Positions 1 through 11,883 of a stretch of 64,000 nucleotides of DNA are shown here, piece by piece; position 1 is the stretch's first letter; every line of letters starts with the position of its first letter. The stretch is from Bacteroidota bacterium. GTDB lineage: Bacteria; Bacteroidota; Bacteroidia; UBA4408. Under the pieces are notes generated by a model. It worked only from the letters and a program-made list of their open reading frames with translations. It ran no database searches and was not told the DNA's origin. The position numbers and the translations under genes are program-made. The DNA lies in contig JADKHO010000004.1 in NCBI GenBank assembly GCA_016721765.1, positions 558,001 to 622,000 on the forward strand. Reading direction: 5' to 3'.

Positions 1-870
1 TGCGGACCATCCTGATCTTGTTCCACTGGTTGCAGTATAATATGGGGAGTGTGAAACAAATTTAAAAGTCAAACTTCCGTCAGCTGCACTGGATGTTATT
101 GTTCCATAACCTGCTTGGCCTTGCAACGCACCAACTTGAACAGAAGATGTACTATTACCATTATAGACATATAAAATATCATCATCTATTTGACTGTAAT
201 TCGATAAGTCATGATAATGTGTTTCTGTATTAAATGAATTGAATGTCACACTTACCTTCGCTCCAACTGTTGAAGGATATATTGTTACAATAGTACCACC
301 TGAAGGCATGATTGTGCTTTGATTGTCCATGTAATCACCCAAAGGTCCTCCACTATCATAAAAGTTACCACCACATGTTGTAAATGATCCGGAAGCTATC
401 ATTGAAATATCAGTAGGGGTGTAATTGCATGCTAACGTTGCGGACCATCCTGATCTTGTTCCACTGGTTGCAGTATAATATGGGGAGTGTGAAACAAATT
501 TAAAAGTCAAACTTCCGTCAGCTGCACTGGATGTTATTGTTCCATAACCTGCTTGGCCTTGCAACGCACCAACTTGAACAGAAGATGTACTATTACCATT
601 ATAGACATATAAAATATCATCATCTATTTGACTGTAATTCGATAAGTCATGATAATGTGTTTCTGTATTAAATGAATTGAATGTCACACTTACCTTCGCT
701 CCAACTGTTGAAGGATATATTGTTACAATAGAACCACCTGAAGGCATGATTGTGCTTTGATTGTCCATGTAATCACCCAAAGGTCCTCCACTATCATAAA
801 AAGTTACCACCACATGTTGTAAATGATCCGGAAGCTATCATTGAAATATCAGTAGGGGTGTAATTGCATG
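1..870 (-). pseudogene. S8 protease gene, CUB-repeat fragment (runs off left edge)
   Basis: This stretch continues the broken S8 protease gene and is open to the window edge on the minus strand. It holds about two more units of a CUB-like domain of about 146 aa, nearly identical in DNA to the next units at 878-1750. The frame upstream is lost at a GGG run (921-923, GGGG in the other units) and regained at an AAAAA run (798-802, AAAA in the other units), so the two indels compensate except for the stop codon between them at 871. CUB-like repeats in secreted Bacteroidota proteins are thought to bind carbohydrate or protein surfaces. The true C terminus, where a T9SS sorting domain would be expected, lies outside the window. 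Confidence 0.6.
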
Positions 871-1720
871 CTAACGTTGCGGACCATCCTGATCTTGTTC
901 CACTGGTTGCAGTATAATATGGGAGTGTGAAACAAATTTAAAAGTCAAACTTCCGTCAGCTGCACTGGATGTTATTGTTCCATAACCTGCTTGGCCTTGC
1001 AACGCACCAACTTGAACAGAAGATGTACTATTACCATTATAGACATATAAAATATCATCATCTATTTGACTGTAATTTGATAAGTCATGATAATGTGTTT
1101 CTGTATTAAATGAATTGAATGTCACACTTACCTTCGCTCCAACTGTTGAAGGATATATTGTTACAATAGTACCACCTGAAGGCATGATTGTGCTTTGATT
1201 GTCCATGTAATCACCCAAAGGTCCTCCACTATCATAAAAGTTACCACCACATGTTGTAAATGATCCGGAAGCTATCATTGAAATATCAGTAGGGGTGTAA
1301 TTGCATGCTAACGTTGCGGACCATCCTGATCTTGTTCCACTGGTTGCAGTATAATATGGGGAGTGTGAAACAAATTTAAAAGTCAAACTTCCGTCAGCTG
1401 CACTGGATGTTATTGTTCCATAACCTGCTTGGCCTTGCAACGCACCAACTTGAACAGAAGATGTACTATTACCATTATAGACATATAAAATATCATCATC
1501 TATTTGACTATAATTCGATAAGTCATGATAATGTGTTTCTGTATTAAATGAATTGAATGTCACACTTACCTTCGCTCCAATTGTTGAAGGATATATTGTT
1601 ACAACGGAATATTGGTTATCAGGATAATCATTAATAATTCCGCCTCCATCATAAAAATTTGCAGAACAAACTGTGTAAGTTCCTGAATTTGACATCACAA
1701 TATCATTAATAGGTGAATTA
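1..1720 (-). repeat. Tandem 438-bp CUB-encoding repeat, about four units
   Basis: The same sequence recurs at about 2, 440, 879 and 1316, giving a period of 438 bp (146 codons), with only isolated substitutions between the first three units. The unit farthest right diverges at its start, as expected for the oldest unit. Single-base length differences at 798-802 and 921-923 break the frame. Near-identical coding repeats of this kind can expand and contract by recombination, and they are also prone to mis-assembly, so the copy number should be treated as uncertain. Confidence 0.85.
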
Positions 1721-3090
1721 ACATTTAATGAAGCAGCATTACTTATTGCATTATACGCATTGCAAGGACTAGAGCTTGAAATAATACATTTAAATTGATA
1801 TCCGGACATAGATAAAGTTGTATTATTGATATTAAGCATAGAAGAATTAATACCAGAAAAAGGTGCACTATTGGGGACATTTATCCAACCACTCCCTGTG
1901 TCATATTGCCATTGGTAAGAATAAGGTAAAACACCTCCATTTGCTGTAACTGTAAAACTTGTTCCTCCTGGAGCAGTCACCTGCACACTTGTTGGATTTA
2001 AATTTATAATCGGTGAAGAACAACTTGCACTAACAGTGAGTATTGTTGCACTGCTTGTTGATTTGTTTGATGAGCATGGACTAGCACTTGAAACAATGCA
2101 TTGATATTGATTGTTGCTCATTGCTAATGTTGTTGCACTTATATTTAAAATGTTGGAGTTTACGCCAGAATAAGGCGCACTGTTCGGGACATTTATCCAA
2201 CCACTCCCTGTATTATATTGCCATTGGTAGGAATAAGGCAAAACACCTCCATTTGCTGTAACTGTAAAACTTGCTCCTCCTGGAACAGTCACCTGCACAC
2301 TTGTTGGATTTAAATTTATAATCGGTGAAGAACAACTTGCACTAACAGTGAGTATTGCTGCACTGCTTGTTGATTTGTTTGATGAGCATGGACTAGCACT
2401 TGAAACAACGCATTGATATTGATTGTTGCTCATTGCTAATGATGTTGAACTTATATTTAAAATGTTGGAGTTTACCCCAGAATAAGGCGAACTGTTCGGG
2501 ACATTTATCCAACCACTCCCTGTATCATATTGCCATTGGTAAGAATAAGGTAAAACACCTCCATTTGCTGTAACTGTAAAACTTGTTCCTCCTGGAGCAG
2601 TCACCTGCACACTTGTTGGATTTAAATTTATAATCGGCGCAGAACAACTTGCACTAACAGTAAGTATTGCTATACTACTTATTGATTTGCTTGATGAGCA
2701 AGGACTAGCGCTTGAAACAATGCACTGATATTGATTGTTGGTCATTGCTAATGCTGTTGCACTTATATTTAAAATATTGGAGTTTACCCCAGAATAAGGT
2801 GCACTATTGGGGACATTTATCCAACCACTCCCTGTGTCATATTGCCATTGGTAAGAATAAGGTAAAACACCTCCATTTGCTGTAACTGTAAAACTTGTTC
2901 CTCCTGGAGCAGTCACCTGCACACTTGTTGGATTTAAATTTATAATCGGTGAAGAACAACTTGCACTAACAGTGAGTATTGCTGCACTGCTTGTTGATTT
3001 GTTTGATGAGCATGGACCAGCACTTGAAACAACGCATTGATATTGATTGTTGCTCATTGCTAATGATGTTGCACTTATATTTAAAATGTT
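871..3090 (-). pseudogene. S8 protease gene, Ig-like and CUB-like repeat fragment
   Basis: Middle part of the protease gene. It begins inside the second Ig-like repeat, after a frame break at 3091 where TTG replaces the TTGG of sister repeats. Four more complete Ig-like repeats of 104 aa follow, each with the signature NGGVLPYSYQWQ and a Cys pair, then CUB-like units containing THYHDLSNYSQIDDDILYVY and a GSLTFKFVSHS strand. The frame is lost again at 921-923 (one G missing), ending the reading frame at 871. The repeats are typical stalk or adhesive modules of secreted Bacteroidota enzymes. The repeat units differ at few positions, which suggests recent tandem duplication. Confidence 0.65.
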
Positions 3091-3590
3091 GAGTTTACCC
3101 CAGAATAAGGCGAACTGTTCGGGACATTTATCCAACCAATCCCTGAATCATATTGCCATTGGTAAGAATAAGGTAAAACACCTCCATTTGCTGTAACTGT
3201 AAAACTTGTTCCTCCTGGAGCAGTCACCTGCACACTTGTTGGATTTAAATTTATAATCGGCGAAGAACAACTCGCACTTACAGTGAGTATTGCTGCACTG
3301 CTTGTTGATTTGTTTGATGAGCATGGACTAGCACTTGAAACAACGCATTGATATTGATTGTTGCTCATTGCTAATGATGTTGCACTTATATTTAAAATGT
3401 TGGAGTTTACCCCAGAATAAGGCGAACTGTTCGGGACATTTATCCAACCAATCCCTGAATCATATTGCCATTGGTAAGAATAAGGTAAAACACCTCCATT
3501 TGCTGTAACTGTAAAACTTGTTCCTCCTGGAGCAGTCACCTGCACACTTGCTGGATTTAAAACTATAATCGGAGAAGAACAGCTCATTGT
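1870..3590 (-). repeat. Tandem 312-bp Ig-like-domain repeat, six units
   Basis: The period is exactly 312 bp (104 codons), measured between matching points at 2161, 2473, 2785, 3096 and 3408. The one 311-bp interval marks the frameshift at 3091. Six units can be counted from the recurring start CSSPI/CSAPI. The last unit toward the C terminus is the most diverged. The units encode Ig-like domains with a conserved YQWQY core and Cys near both ends. Confidence 0.85.
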
Positions 3591-4500
3591 GTGAGTAACG
3601 CAAAGTTGAAATCCTCCAGAACCAATTGGAGGTTGAGAAGCACCATAATCATAAATTCTGATCCAATATGATTGCCCAGGCGTCAAACCATTTACAACAA
3701 GCGTCTCTGATTGACCTTCAGAATAATTATCAATACAACCGCCAGAAAACTCATTAAGAGAAAAACAATTTGTTCCAGAATATAGTACAATAATGGCATC
3801 AAGACCACTGCTTGTAGTTGTAATAGGATTTACTTGAATAGTTGCATTATTTGATTGTGCAATGAAGTAATAAAAGACACCAAGTTGGGTAGCACTTGAC
3901 CCATTACAAGATGGAAGGGTTGGAAATCCATCATTAGTTGCACAATCTACAGAACCAGTAATAAAGGAGCATGCTGTATTATCCGAAACTTGAATTGCAC
4001 CATTACAGTTATCATTTGATGGATGATTATTACAACTAGCTGCTAAAAGTGCGTGATAAGCATTAATTCTACCATATCCCAAATTAGATGACCAAGTACC
4101 ATTGGGTTGACCGAAGACATTTGAATTGTAGACATATCCTCCAACCTTTTCACAAGTCGATTCTAAAATAAATCTTGCATCATTATAGGTCAAACTAGAA
4201 TTTTCCGAAAGCATAAGAGCCATTACACCAGCTGCTATTGGGCAAGCAGCTGATGTCCCATTAAAATATTCAGCATAGTCACCATTTGTAAATCCTGAAT
4301 TGCCAGAAATATCTGTTGTATAAATATGAACACCAGGCGCACCAATGTCGGTTCCAATTCCAAAGTCTGAACCCCAATTTTCCCCATCGCAGGATGTTAA
4401 GCTTTTTCGCTCATCGCACATGCTTGTTGCCGCTACAGCTATAGTATTTGAATTTGAAGCAGGATAACCAATGCTTGATGTATTGTTATTTCCATTCGAG
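3092..4500 (-). pseudogene. S8 protease gene, C-terminal half of catalytic domain plus first Ig-like repeats
   Basis: This fragment carries the active-site serine motif of subtilases, NGTSAACPIAAGVMALML, near its N-terminal end. Next comes a Cys-rich domain of about 150 aa resembling the pre-peptidase (PPC-like) region, with a SYWIRIYDYG strand. The first Ig-like repeat (CSSPIIVLNPASV) and part of the second follow. It joins the preceding fragment through a run of seven A on the plus strand at 4501-4507: one more base there gives a continuous reading (PFFFSNGNNNTSS). It joins the next fragment through a missing G at 3091. Apart from these two breaks the sequence reads as an intact protease. 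Confidence 0.7.
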
Positions 4501-4501
4501 A

Positions 4502-5011
4502 AAAAAATGGGGTTCCTAATCCTGCTCGACCTAATGTAATTGAATTAGAAATGGCATTATCAATTAAACTGCTGCTACTGCCAAAACTATTAGAATTACT
4601 AATTACATCTGCATTTTGATAAGCCCAAGTAATTCCATTTGAAATTGAATTTCCAGTTGCGCTCCAACTTGTGCCTGAAGTAATTGTACCAATTTTTACA
4701 GCAAGGACATTGCAACCATAAGCCACTCCTGCAATTCCAAGTGAATTGTTACCTTGAGCGGCAATAATTCCAGCACAACAAATACCATACGCTTCTCCTG
4801 ATAATCCATTAGTATTAAACCCAGTTCCTGTTGCATCATGAGTACCATAAAATGAAATATCAGGATGAGAAAATTGACTAGCACTGCCAAAACAATCTAA
4901 GATTGCAACCTTAACAGAAGAAGAACCAGTTGCAATTCCCCAAGCATTAACAATATCAATATCATCTCCAATAGTGCCTCCAAATTGACCTGTATTATTC
5001 AAAGCCCATTG
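4502..5011 (-). pseudogene. S8 protease gene, N-terminal half of catalytic domain
   Basis: Begins directly after an in-frame TAG (5012-5014) with QWALNNTGQFGG, the usual entry into the catalytic domain of Bacteroidota subtilases, so the stop sits inside one continuous frame. The Asp motif is present (VKVAILD, then HPDI). The His motif, normally HGT followed by xxAGIIAA, reads YGICCAGIIAA, so the catalytic His appears to be Tyr and the Thr appears to be Ile. The oxyanion-hole Asn is plausible in VISNSNSFG. Both changes in the His motif, like CAG to TAG at the stop, would be C-to-T on the coding strand. Activity is doubtful even if the frame were restored. Confidence 0.65.
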
Positions 5012-5641
5012 CTATGAAAAGTACATATCATTAGACGCCAATTTACAATTATATATAAAATCTGGCTCAGCGAATTCAAATAGATTAAGTTGTTGTAAGT
5101 ATTTTGATATTTCAAAAGTGTTACCCTTAGTATGTTTATTTACTCTACAAAAGAATATATTATTCTCATATTCTTCTCCAACAATAAATTTTTGTGATTC
5201 CGCAATTATTTTAAGCTTATTAATATCTTTAGAATCTTTCAACTTTACATAAAACAAATTGTAAAGGACTTGCCTATGATTGTTATTATAAATCAAAACA
5301 GGTGCAGCATAATCAACTATTTCATTTTTTTGAATATCATTTATTTTTCTTTGCCAAAAAGTCTTTGATTTATTATTATCAAAATTTGCTATTACTATTT
5401 TGGGAAATGGTAGTGTATAACTAGTATCAAATGACAAAAACATATTTGTAGATTTCAGAAAAGATCCAATTTCTTTATTTGAAATTTCTTCCTTGAATTT
5501 TATTGCAATGCAAGAAGTGTCAACTTTAAATGAAATTTCCCCTTCAGGAAGTCTTATACTATATTGATCCTTTTGTAAAAACAATGACTGCGCATACATC
5601 GAGCTATGAAGGCATATGAGGAATAAAAGTACTTTTTTCAT
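5012..5641 (-). pseudogene. S8 protease gene, signal peptide and propeptide fragment
   Basis: The N terminus MKKVLLFLICLHSSMYAQ is a good Sec signal peptide. About 190 residues follow that resemble the N-terminal propeptide-like domain found before subtilase domains in this phylum, with the line EFAEPDFIYNCKLASNDMYFS leading into the catalytic domain. The frame ends at TAG (5012-5014), and the codons right after it continue the protease in the same frame. A single CAG-to-TAG change explains the stop. TAG recoding is unlikely because other genes here end in TAG (for example at 49189 and 40825). As it stands the product would be an exported propeptide alone. Confidence 0.7.
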
Positions 5642-5912
5642 TTTTCTATTTTTAGCTGATTTTCATTTAACATGATAATACTTTAAACGCTATTTTAAGA
5701 TATTCAAATTATTGGCATTTTGCATTACAGAAACATGTTTAGTAAATTAATCTAATTTGATCTAATCGCAAAATGTTGATATCAATTTAAAATCAATTTT
5801 CAAAACAAAATGAATTTTAGAATAGGCTAAAATATCTTCAAAAAAAGACTCTATAAAATACAATTAATCTCAGCAAAAGTTGATGTAATTAATTTAAAAA
5901 AAAGAAAAATAA
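5642..5912. other. AT-rich intergenic gap
   Basis: This 271-bp gap separates the S8 protease start from the end of the helicase gene; both are on the minus strand. It should carry the protease promoter. I see no clear TAnnTTTG box, no hairpin with a T-tract and no ORF. Confidence 0.4.
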
Positions 5913-8900
5913 CTAGCATTGGTAAGAAAACACTAAGGTATATAATAAATTTTTATTTAATTTTTGTTGAATTTCTAAATTTTCATTACCACGTAAATCG
6001 CTAGTTTTGATATTCTTATTCTTAGCAAACCAACCATGTTCAATGCCTGCGTCTGGCCTTATTGTTATAGAATTACCACCATCAATTTTTATATCTAAAT
6101 AGCGATAATGAGGAATGTTTATATCACTTTGAATGTTCATATTTAAAATGCCAAATTCGTTTGCTATTTTCCTTAAAAAAGTAACCCTTTCATCATCATT
6201 TGTAAAGCTTTCTGTAAAAAAATAGTTTGGACGATTGTTGTAGTTTATTAAATCCTTAACTAAAACTGTAAGAGTATTTATTGAATTTATTTGCAAAGAT
6301 TCTTTTATAGCTTGAATAAACTGTATTAAAAGAATACACCCAAAAGGCGATGCTAAAAAGCGGTCGGAATAAACAATATCAACGTTTTTATTTTCTAAGT
6401 TAGTTAACAATCGTGTTCTTTCATTTTGCCATAAAGATTCAAAAAAATGATTGAATAAGTTTTGGGACAATATGTATTTATTTGGTGGCGTTAAAAATAC
6501 TTCAAAAACATTTGCTTGCATGCTTTGAAAGTCAATGTTGAATTGTTTCAATGGCCACAAACCTGATGAGTTCTGTTTGTAAACGAAATTATTATTTACA
6601 TCGCCCCAATGATTATTTAGTACAGTTGAAAAATCCTCGGCATAATATTCAAACTCTTGACTATCGTTGAGCTTTGCCTTACCAATTAAATTTAATTTAT
6701 ACCCGGAAATATTTGAAACTTCAAAAGAATCGGTAAAATAAAATTTAGCATTTACCTTTAATTGATTAAGAGTAAGTTTTTGCTCTAAACTTAACTGTGA
6801 TGGTTGTCCTTTAAAAACAATATTTATTGAAATTTCTTCCAATTTCATTCTATTGAAAAGTAAAAAGTTTTCTGTGTCCCAAGAATCAATATTATATGCA
6901 TCCACCATTAACCATACTTCTAATAATTGTTTTTTACCAAATAATCTTGCCCAATCTTCTTTTATAGAACCAATTAGTTTTTTAGGAGTGTGAGGTAAAA
7001 GTTTGGCTATTTCGTCACTTACTTTTGTATCGACAACTTTTTTTAGCCATGAAATTGCTTTATGTCTGTTTAAATTATCAATATGATATTGAGAAGTTCT
7101 GTCTATTAAGCATTTTGTGCAGGCGGAGTTACAATTACATTGCTCTAATTTATTTAAAGCTTGTGTACAAAGTTCTTCAAATAAATTTGCAAATTGAGCA
7201 ACATATCCTGCACCACCTTTAGCAGTATCAAAGAGGAAAATACTGCGAAAGCCTTTGTAATTTTTAATTCCAAAGTTTACTTCTTGTTCCTCTATACCAA
7301 GATAAGTTGTTAGCGTTTTTGAAATTATTTGGCCAATAGAAAATAGAGTGGTTTCATCGCTAATTAATTTACCATTTTCTCCTTTGCATCTAAGTTCAAA
7401 AAAGTCTGTTTGGAAACGGCCAACTAACAAAACATTATTTCTAATGGCATAGGCATTTTCATTTCCATTGCAAATAGAACTGTTGGTTTCTTTGTCTTTA
7501 CCACCTCTTAATCTTTTGTGGTTGTTTAGGTCAGAAGCATCGGCACTAGCACGCCCACACTCCAAACAAACCGAATAGCCCTCACCTGAGCCATGATTGT
7601 AATAAAGAATTTCGGCATTTTCTTTACTGTCTCTGTATTCAAATACTGGATGAGATGCATCACTCCAAGGTTCCACACCTATCAACAAAGGCTCTACATA
7701 TTGGATATTAGAACTTTCTTTGATTTCTCTAGATTTTTCGGCAAACAAATCTACAGCGAAACCTGCTGGTTCAATTATTTCTGTGAATCCAGCACCTTCA
7801 ATAATACCTGATAGTGAACTATTTTGGCATACTGGACAAATATTTGAAATTTGAGAACCACCATGCTCAACAATATGTTCGGCACCGCAATTTTTACAAT
7901 GTTGTAAAAGATTTTTTGTAGTGCTATCGCCCCAATTATTTTTTAAAGAAATACCTTCGGACTTATAAGACCATCCATCTATAACAATTTCCATACCTGG
8001 AGCATATTCGGAAAGTGCTCTTGTGATGTGGTAAGAAGGAAGTTGTTTTAATTTTTCCTTCTCATTTGAAATATTTTTGATGTATGCATTATTAAATTCT
8101 ACAACTCCTGTTGGAATGCCACCAGCAGGCAAAAATCCTTCTTCGGAAAGGAATGCTAGTAAATTTTTTTTTAAAAATTGAAGTTTCTGGTATTTAACTG
8201 CTTTGTAAGCTGATGAAGATTCAGAATAACCATGCAAGCTTAAAAAGCGTTCTAATGCTTCATTATAATTACTTACAGAATGCTCAGTTTTGTTTTTGAG
8301 TAGCTCAAAATTTGAATACACCTTTTGAATAATAATTGAAGGTGAATAACTAATCAATGGGGTATTTTTAATTATGGATTCAATAGTATCGGAAACATTA
8401 GAAACTTGAAGTAGAAGTAACCAATTTAAAAAACTTTGAGAAGCGCTATCATTTTTTGAAGGTATCTTGTTAATAAAGAAATCCTCAATTTTTTCTTCAA
8501 TATTAATACCATGCAATTGAGACTGGACAAACTTCCCGAACAAAAAAGCATTTAAATGTCGGAACACAACCGACTTGCTATTAAATGCAAGCATTGGTGG
8601 TGCGATTTTATGCTCTAAAGCCCATTTTGGATTATCAATTACGTTTGTGCCAATTGGATTTGCTGCACAGATGGTGAATGCCAATGATTTGTTTTCGCCC
8701 CTTCTACCTGCTCTACCTGTACGCTGCAAATAATTTGCAGGACTTGGTGGCACATTGCTCATGATAACAGCCGAAATACCACCAATATCAACGCCCATTT
8801 CCATTGTAGTGGAGCAGCTTAAAATATTAATGGTACCATCTTGAAACTTTTGTTCTAGATTTTCTAATCGTTGACTTGATTGCTGAGCAGAGTGTTCCCC

Positions 8901-10137
8901 GGCAAGGTATAATGGTTTGAAATTAATAATCCTTTCGTGTAAACTAGTCCATAGTCCTTTACTTTTAAGTGAATTAATTTCAGTATCGTTCTTTATCCAA
9001 TTAATTGTTGTCTCCTGGTCATTTTCATTACTCTGATTCCTATTAAATGCAAAAGGGAAATAAGGAAAAGTAACTGTATTTGAAACTTTAAATGTATTGA
9101 TGTTATCTGATTCCAAACGGCTATTAATCCATGGTGAATACCCTTTGAAAGTAGTGTCAATTAATTTCTTTTTGACTGGACAAAGCCAAAGTTTATCGGA
9201 TAACTCGAAAGCAGTTTCGGTTTCTAAATTTAATTTATACCCACCTTCAGTGCCTTCGGCTGTTAGGAATTTGCTTCTAATTGAAATCCAAAGCTGTTCT
9301 AACAATTCATTAATTCTGTCTTCGGTTTGGTGGTCAATTTCAACATTGCTATGTAAATTTAAACCTGCACAAATAAGTAATGCTAAACGATTTGGGCGAA
9401 TATTGTTTTTATCGAATTTAGGCCACTTAGAAACATTTATGACTTGCGTTTCAGTTGGGTAAATTTGAAAACTTTTGTGTCTCGTTGATGCCAAACCTCT
9501 GACATTGGGACTGATATTATAATGAAATTTATATCTGATAACATAGTCTAAGGCAATTTTTATCAAACTTTTCCATTCATCTGCGTTAATACCCAATTCA
9601 GTTGCAATTTGTGGACTAACAATGTTGTCTAATTTGGGATATACTAAATTGACCATACCTAAATTTTCCATTGAACGTTCTCTAGGTAGTCTCCTAGAAA
9701 ATTCGTTATAAAGAAGTGCTTTTAAATAATCTATGCCTTGGGATGTAATATTTCCTCCAACATTGTGATGAAATAAATTTTGAAAATCTATGCCTTGCAT
9801 TAAAGGATTTTCTAACACCTCATTCCAAGAGATTCTACTTTCATTAACCGAAGGAATTGATGGAGTTAACTGGGTTTGCTTTTCCTTTAATTGCTGCCTT
9901 ATACCATCTAAAATAAATGGTGGAAGTGAATTTTGTTCAATTGTTGTATTTAATTGTTCAATTTCAGATTCAAGTTGAATTCTCTCATCCTTGTTCAAAG
10001 GCTGTTGAGTTAGCTCTTTTCTTTTAAGAGATAATGAATGATATATTTGAGACCTTAACCAATATGTTTCACTATCAATATTAATAAGTGCAGAAATTTT
10101 TGCAGTACCTTGCCTGCTATCAGTGAAAGAAATATAC
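5913..10137 (-). CDS. Druantia DruE-like helicase, C-terminal part (SF2 helicase C + DUF1998)
   Basis: C-terminal two thirds of a very large DEAD/DEAH helicase whose N-terminal parts lie at 10138-11883; joined they make about 1990 aa. Just after the break it reads SRQGTAKIS, the continuation of a typical (F)TDSRQGTA motif. It carries SF2 motifs V/VI (TTMEMGVDIGG, then YLQRTGRAGRRGE), a zinc-ribbon-like CxxC pair (CKNCGAEH...CPVC) and a DUF1998-like region (DTAKGGAGYV...CNCNSACTKCLIDR). The C-terminal region of about 300 aa is unassigned. Helicases of this size with DUF1998 occur as DruE in Druantia defence; DrmA of DISARM is related but about half as long. The 1013-aa partner upstream favours a Druantia type III-like pair. 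The frame break upstream is one missing base at 10138-10141. Confidence 0.7.
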
Positions 10138-10537
10138 TTTTACCACTCCAAAGCATTTTATTTGTAATTGGACTGGCATCATTGGTCTGCTCCAAGATAA
10201 TATCAGACATTAAGCGATTTAAAAATGATGCTGATAATCTAAAATGAAAAGGTTTCTCCAAATTATTGAAACAATATGGACAGCGACAAGGTTCATTTTC
10301 ATCAGGCATAATTTCGAAAAAAGGACCAGCTGATTTTAAATTTAAAGTAGCGTCTTTGTTTATTGAAATGGGGATTAAATTATCTGGATTAATTTTTTTA
10401 TTTGGTAACTGTTTAACCAAAATGAATCTTTCCTTTTTTGAATTAATTTTAGAATTTTCCTCCTCTTCATCATCTACATCATCAACTTGAAAAAAGTCGG
10501 AGTTTTGTTTTGAATTTTGCTGAATAACATTATTTAC
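10138..10537 (-). CDS. DruE-like helicase, middle fragment
   Basis: Short middle piece of the same helicase gene. It reads on from the upstream fragment if one A is added to the AAAA run (plus-strand TTTT, 10538-10541), and into the downstream fragment if one is added at 10138-10141, giving GKKYISFTDSRQGTA across the join. It contains an acidic linker (DDVDDEEEN), a CRCPYC zinc-ribbon motif and the region leading to helicase motif IV. Both breaks are single-base losses in four-base homopolymers, so I read this as one intact gene with consensus errors rather than three genes. Confidence 0.6.
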
Positions 10538-11883
10538 TTTTCACCTTCCATCATAAATGTACCGCATGTTCGGCAAGAAATAAGTTCTAGTAATGGATAA
10601 CCGCATTCGCAATTCTTTTTTGCAATTGTTGTAAGTGAGCCTAAAATATAATCAGGCATATTTGGATGTATTTTGCAGGCAGGATTTGTGCAAGCATATA
10701 ATCCATTAATATTTCTAACGAAAAAGTGTCCTCGTATTGGTAAAATTGGTTTTCCACTATCTTCTAATTCTGAGATTTTATCAATAAAGGATAATTGCTC
10801 ATTTAGATTTTTTATTTCCGTAATAAGCTCAATATCTTTTTCATCAATACAGCCTTTCTCAAATAACTTTTTCCTGAGATTAACTGATATTTTTTCTTGA
10901 AGGTTGTTTTGCTTTAAAATTTTCGAATCAAATTCAGGAAGAATTTTATTACCTGAAATAACTTCAATTTGAGAAGTATTTATGCCACAAAGGTCGGACA
11001 TAAATTGTTTTAAAGAATCATCTTTACCACTGCCAACAGTAGCAGAAGTAACTGCAAAGCGAACATTGTTTACATCTACACCGAAAGCATCTATTACACG
11101 CCTAATGAGTAGAGCCATTTCTGCAGCCTTAGACCCTGTTAAAGTATGTGCTTCATCAAGCAAAATCCATCTTAATTTGCCTTGGGAGTTTTCTAACAAT
11201 TGTGTGTCTTTGTCTCTTACAAGCATGTATTCAAGCATTGTAGGATTGGTAAACAAAATTTGTGGAGGGTTTTCCCTTATTCCTTTTCTAGAGACAATTT
11301 CCGGATATGATGTATGTTGGGTATTTGCAGGAACTGAGTTTTTTGTGTTTCCGTTGTAAACTGCATAATTTATATTCCCTAAAGATTTGCACCATTCATG
11401 CATTCTTTTTTTCTGACTGCCAATAAGGGCATTCAATGGGTAGAGAAAAATTGCATTAATACCATTGGCATTTGGATTATGCTGGAATATATCGTACAAA
11501 ACCGGCAACATAAAACACTCAGTTTTACCTGAACCTGTTCCAGTAGTAACTAAAATAGATTTTTTATCATTTAGTGCCGAATTCCAACTTTTAACTTGAT
11601 GTAAGTATGGATTTCTTTCTTTTGGAAAACGGTATTCTGGATTTGAAATACCATCTAGTTTTTGAATAAATTCAGCATTGAATAGTGAATCTAAATCTTT
11701 AAATTTCTTAGATGATGGCTCCCAAGGAAACATGTTTTGAAAAACAGGCTTTGCAAGAAGCTTTTCTTCTTTGAAAATATCTTTAAGATATTCTTGCATA
11801 CGACCATCACCAGTAGACCATAATGATAATATTGTATCAATAATTCTTTGCTCAGAGTTATTATAGAATTGTTTAAAGTTCAT
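10534..11883 (-). CDS. DruE-like DEAD/DEAH helicase, N-terminal part
   Basis: N-terminal ATPase lobe of the large SF2 helicase. Walker A is TGTGSGKTECF at about residue 115, motif Ia lies in IFLYPLNALIGSQ, the DEAH box is ILLDEAHT at about residue 243, and motif III is VTSATVG. A CxxC-rich stretch (CECGYPLLELISCRTC) at the end belongs to the zinc-binding insert of this family. The start at 11883 overlaps the end of the 1013-aa gene by about 11 bp, so the two are translationally coupled. The frame ends at a TAA that is bypassed by adding one base at 10538-10541. Expected role: NTP-dependent translocation on invading DNA in a two-protein defence complex. Confidence 0.75.
   Translation of the reverse strand: MNFKQFYNNSEQRIIDTILSLWSTGDGRMQEYLKDIFKEEKLLAKPVFQNMFPWEPSSKKFKDLDSLFNAEFIQKLDGISNPEYRFPKERNPYLHQVKSWNSALNDKKSILVTTGTGSGKTECFMLPVLYDIFQHNPNANGINAIFLYPLNALIGSQKKRMHEWCKSLGNINYAVYNGNTKNSVPANTQHTSYPEIVSRKGIRENPPQILFTNPTMLEYMLVRDKDTQLLENSQGKLRWILLDEAHTLTGSKAAEMALLIRRVIDAFGVDVNNVRFAVTSATVGSGKDDSLKQFMSDLCGINTSQIEVISGNKILPEFDSKILKQNNLQEKISVNLRKKLFEKGCIDEKDIELITEIKNLNEQLSFIDKISELEDSGKPILPIRGHFFVRNINGLYACTNPACKIHPNMPDYILGSLTTIAKKNCECGYPLLELISCRTCGTFMMEGEK

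Noticed and set aside
1..1720. Repeat array as CRISPR or transposon repeats
   Set aside because: The 438-bp units are in-frame coding repeats of a CUB-like domain with no spacers and no terminal inverted repeats.
5012..5014. TAG read as a sense codon (genetic code change)
   Set aside because: TAG ends other intact genes in the window (for example at 40825 and 49189), so recoding is unlikely; mutation or error is simpler.
5913..11883. DISARM (DrmA) for the large helicase
   Set aside because: About 1990 aa is nearly twice DrmA, and no DrmB, DrmC or methylase is adjacent. It remains a weaker alternative.
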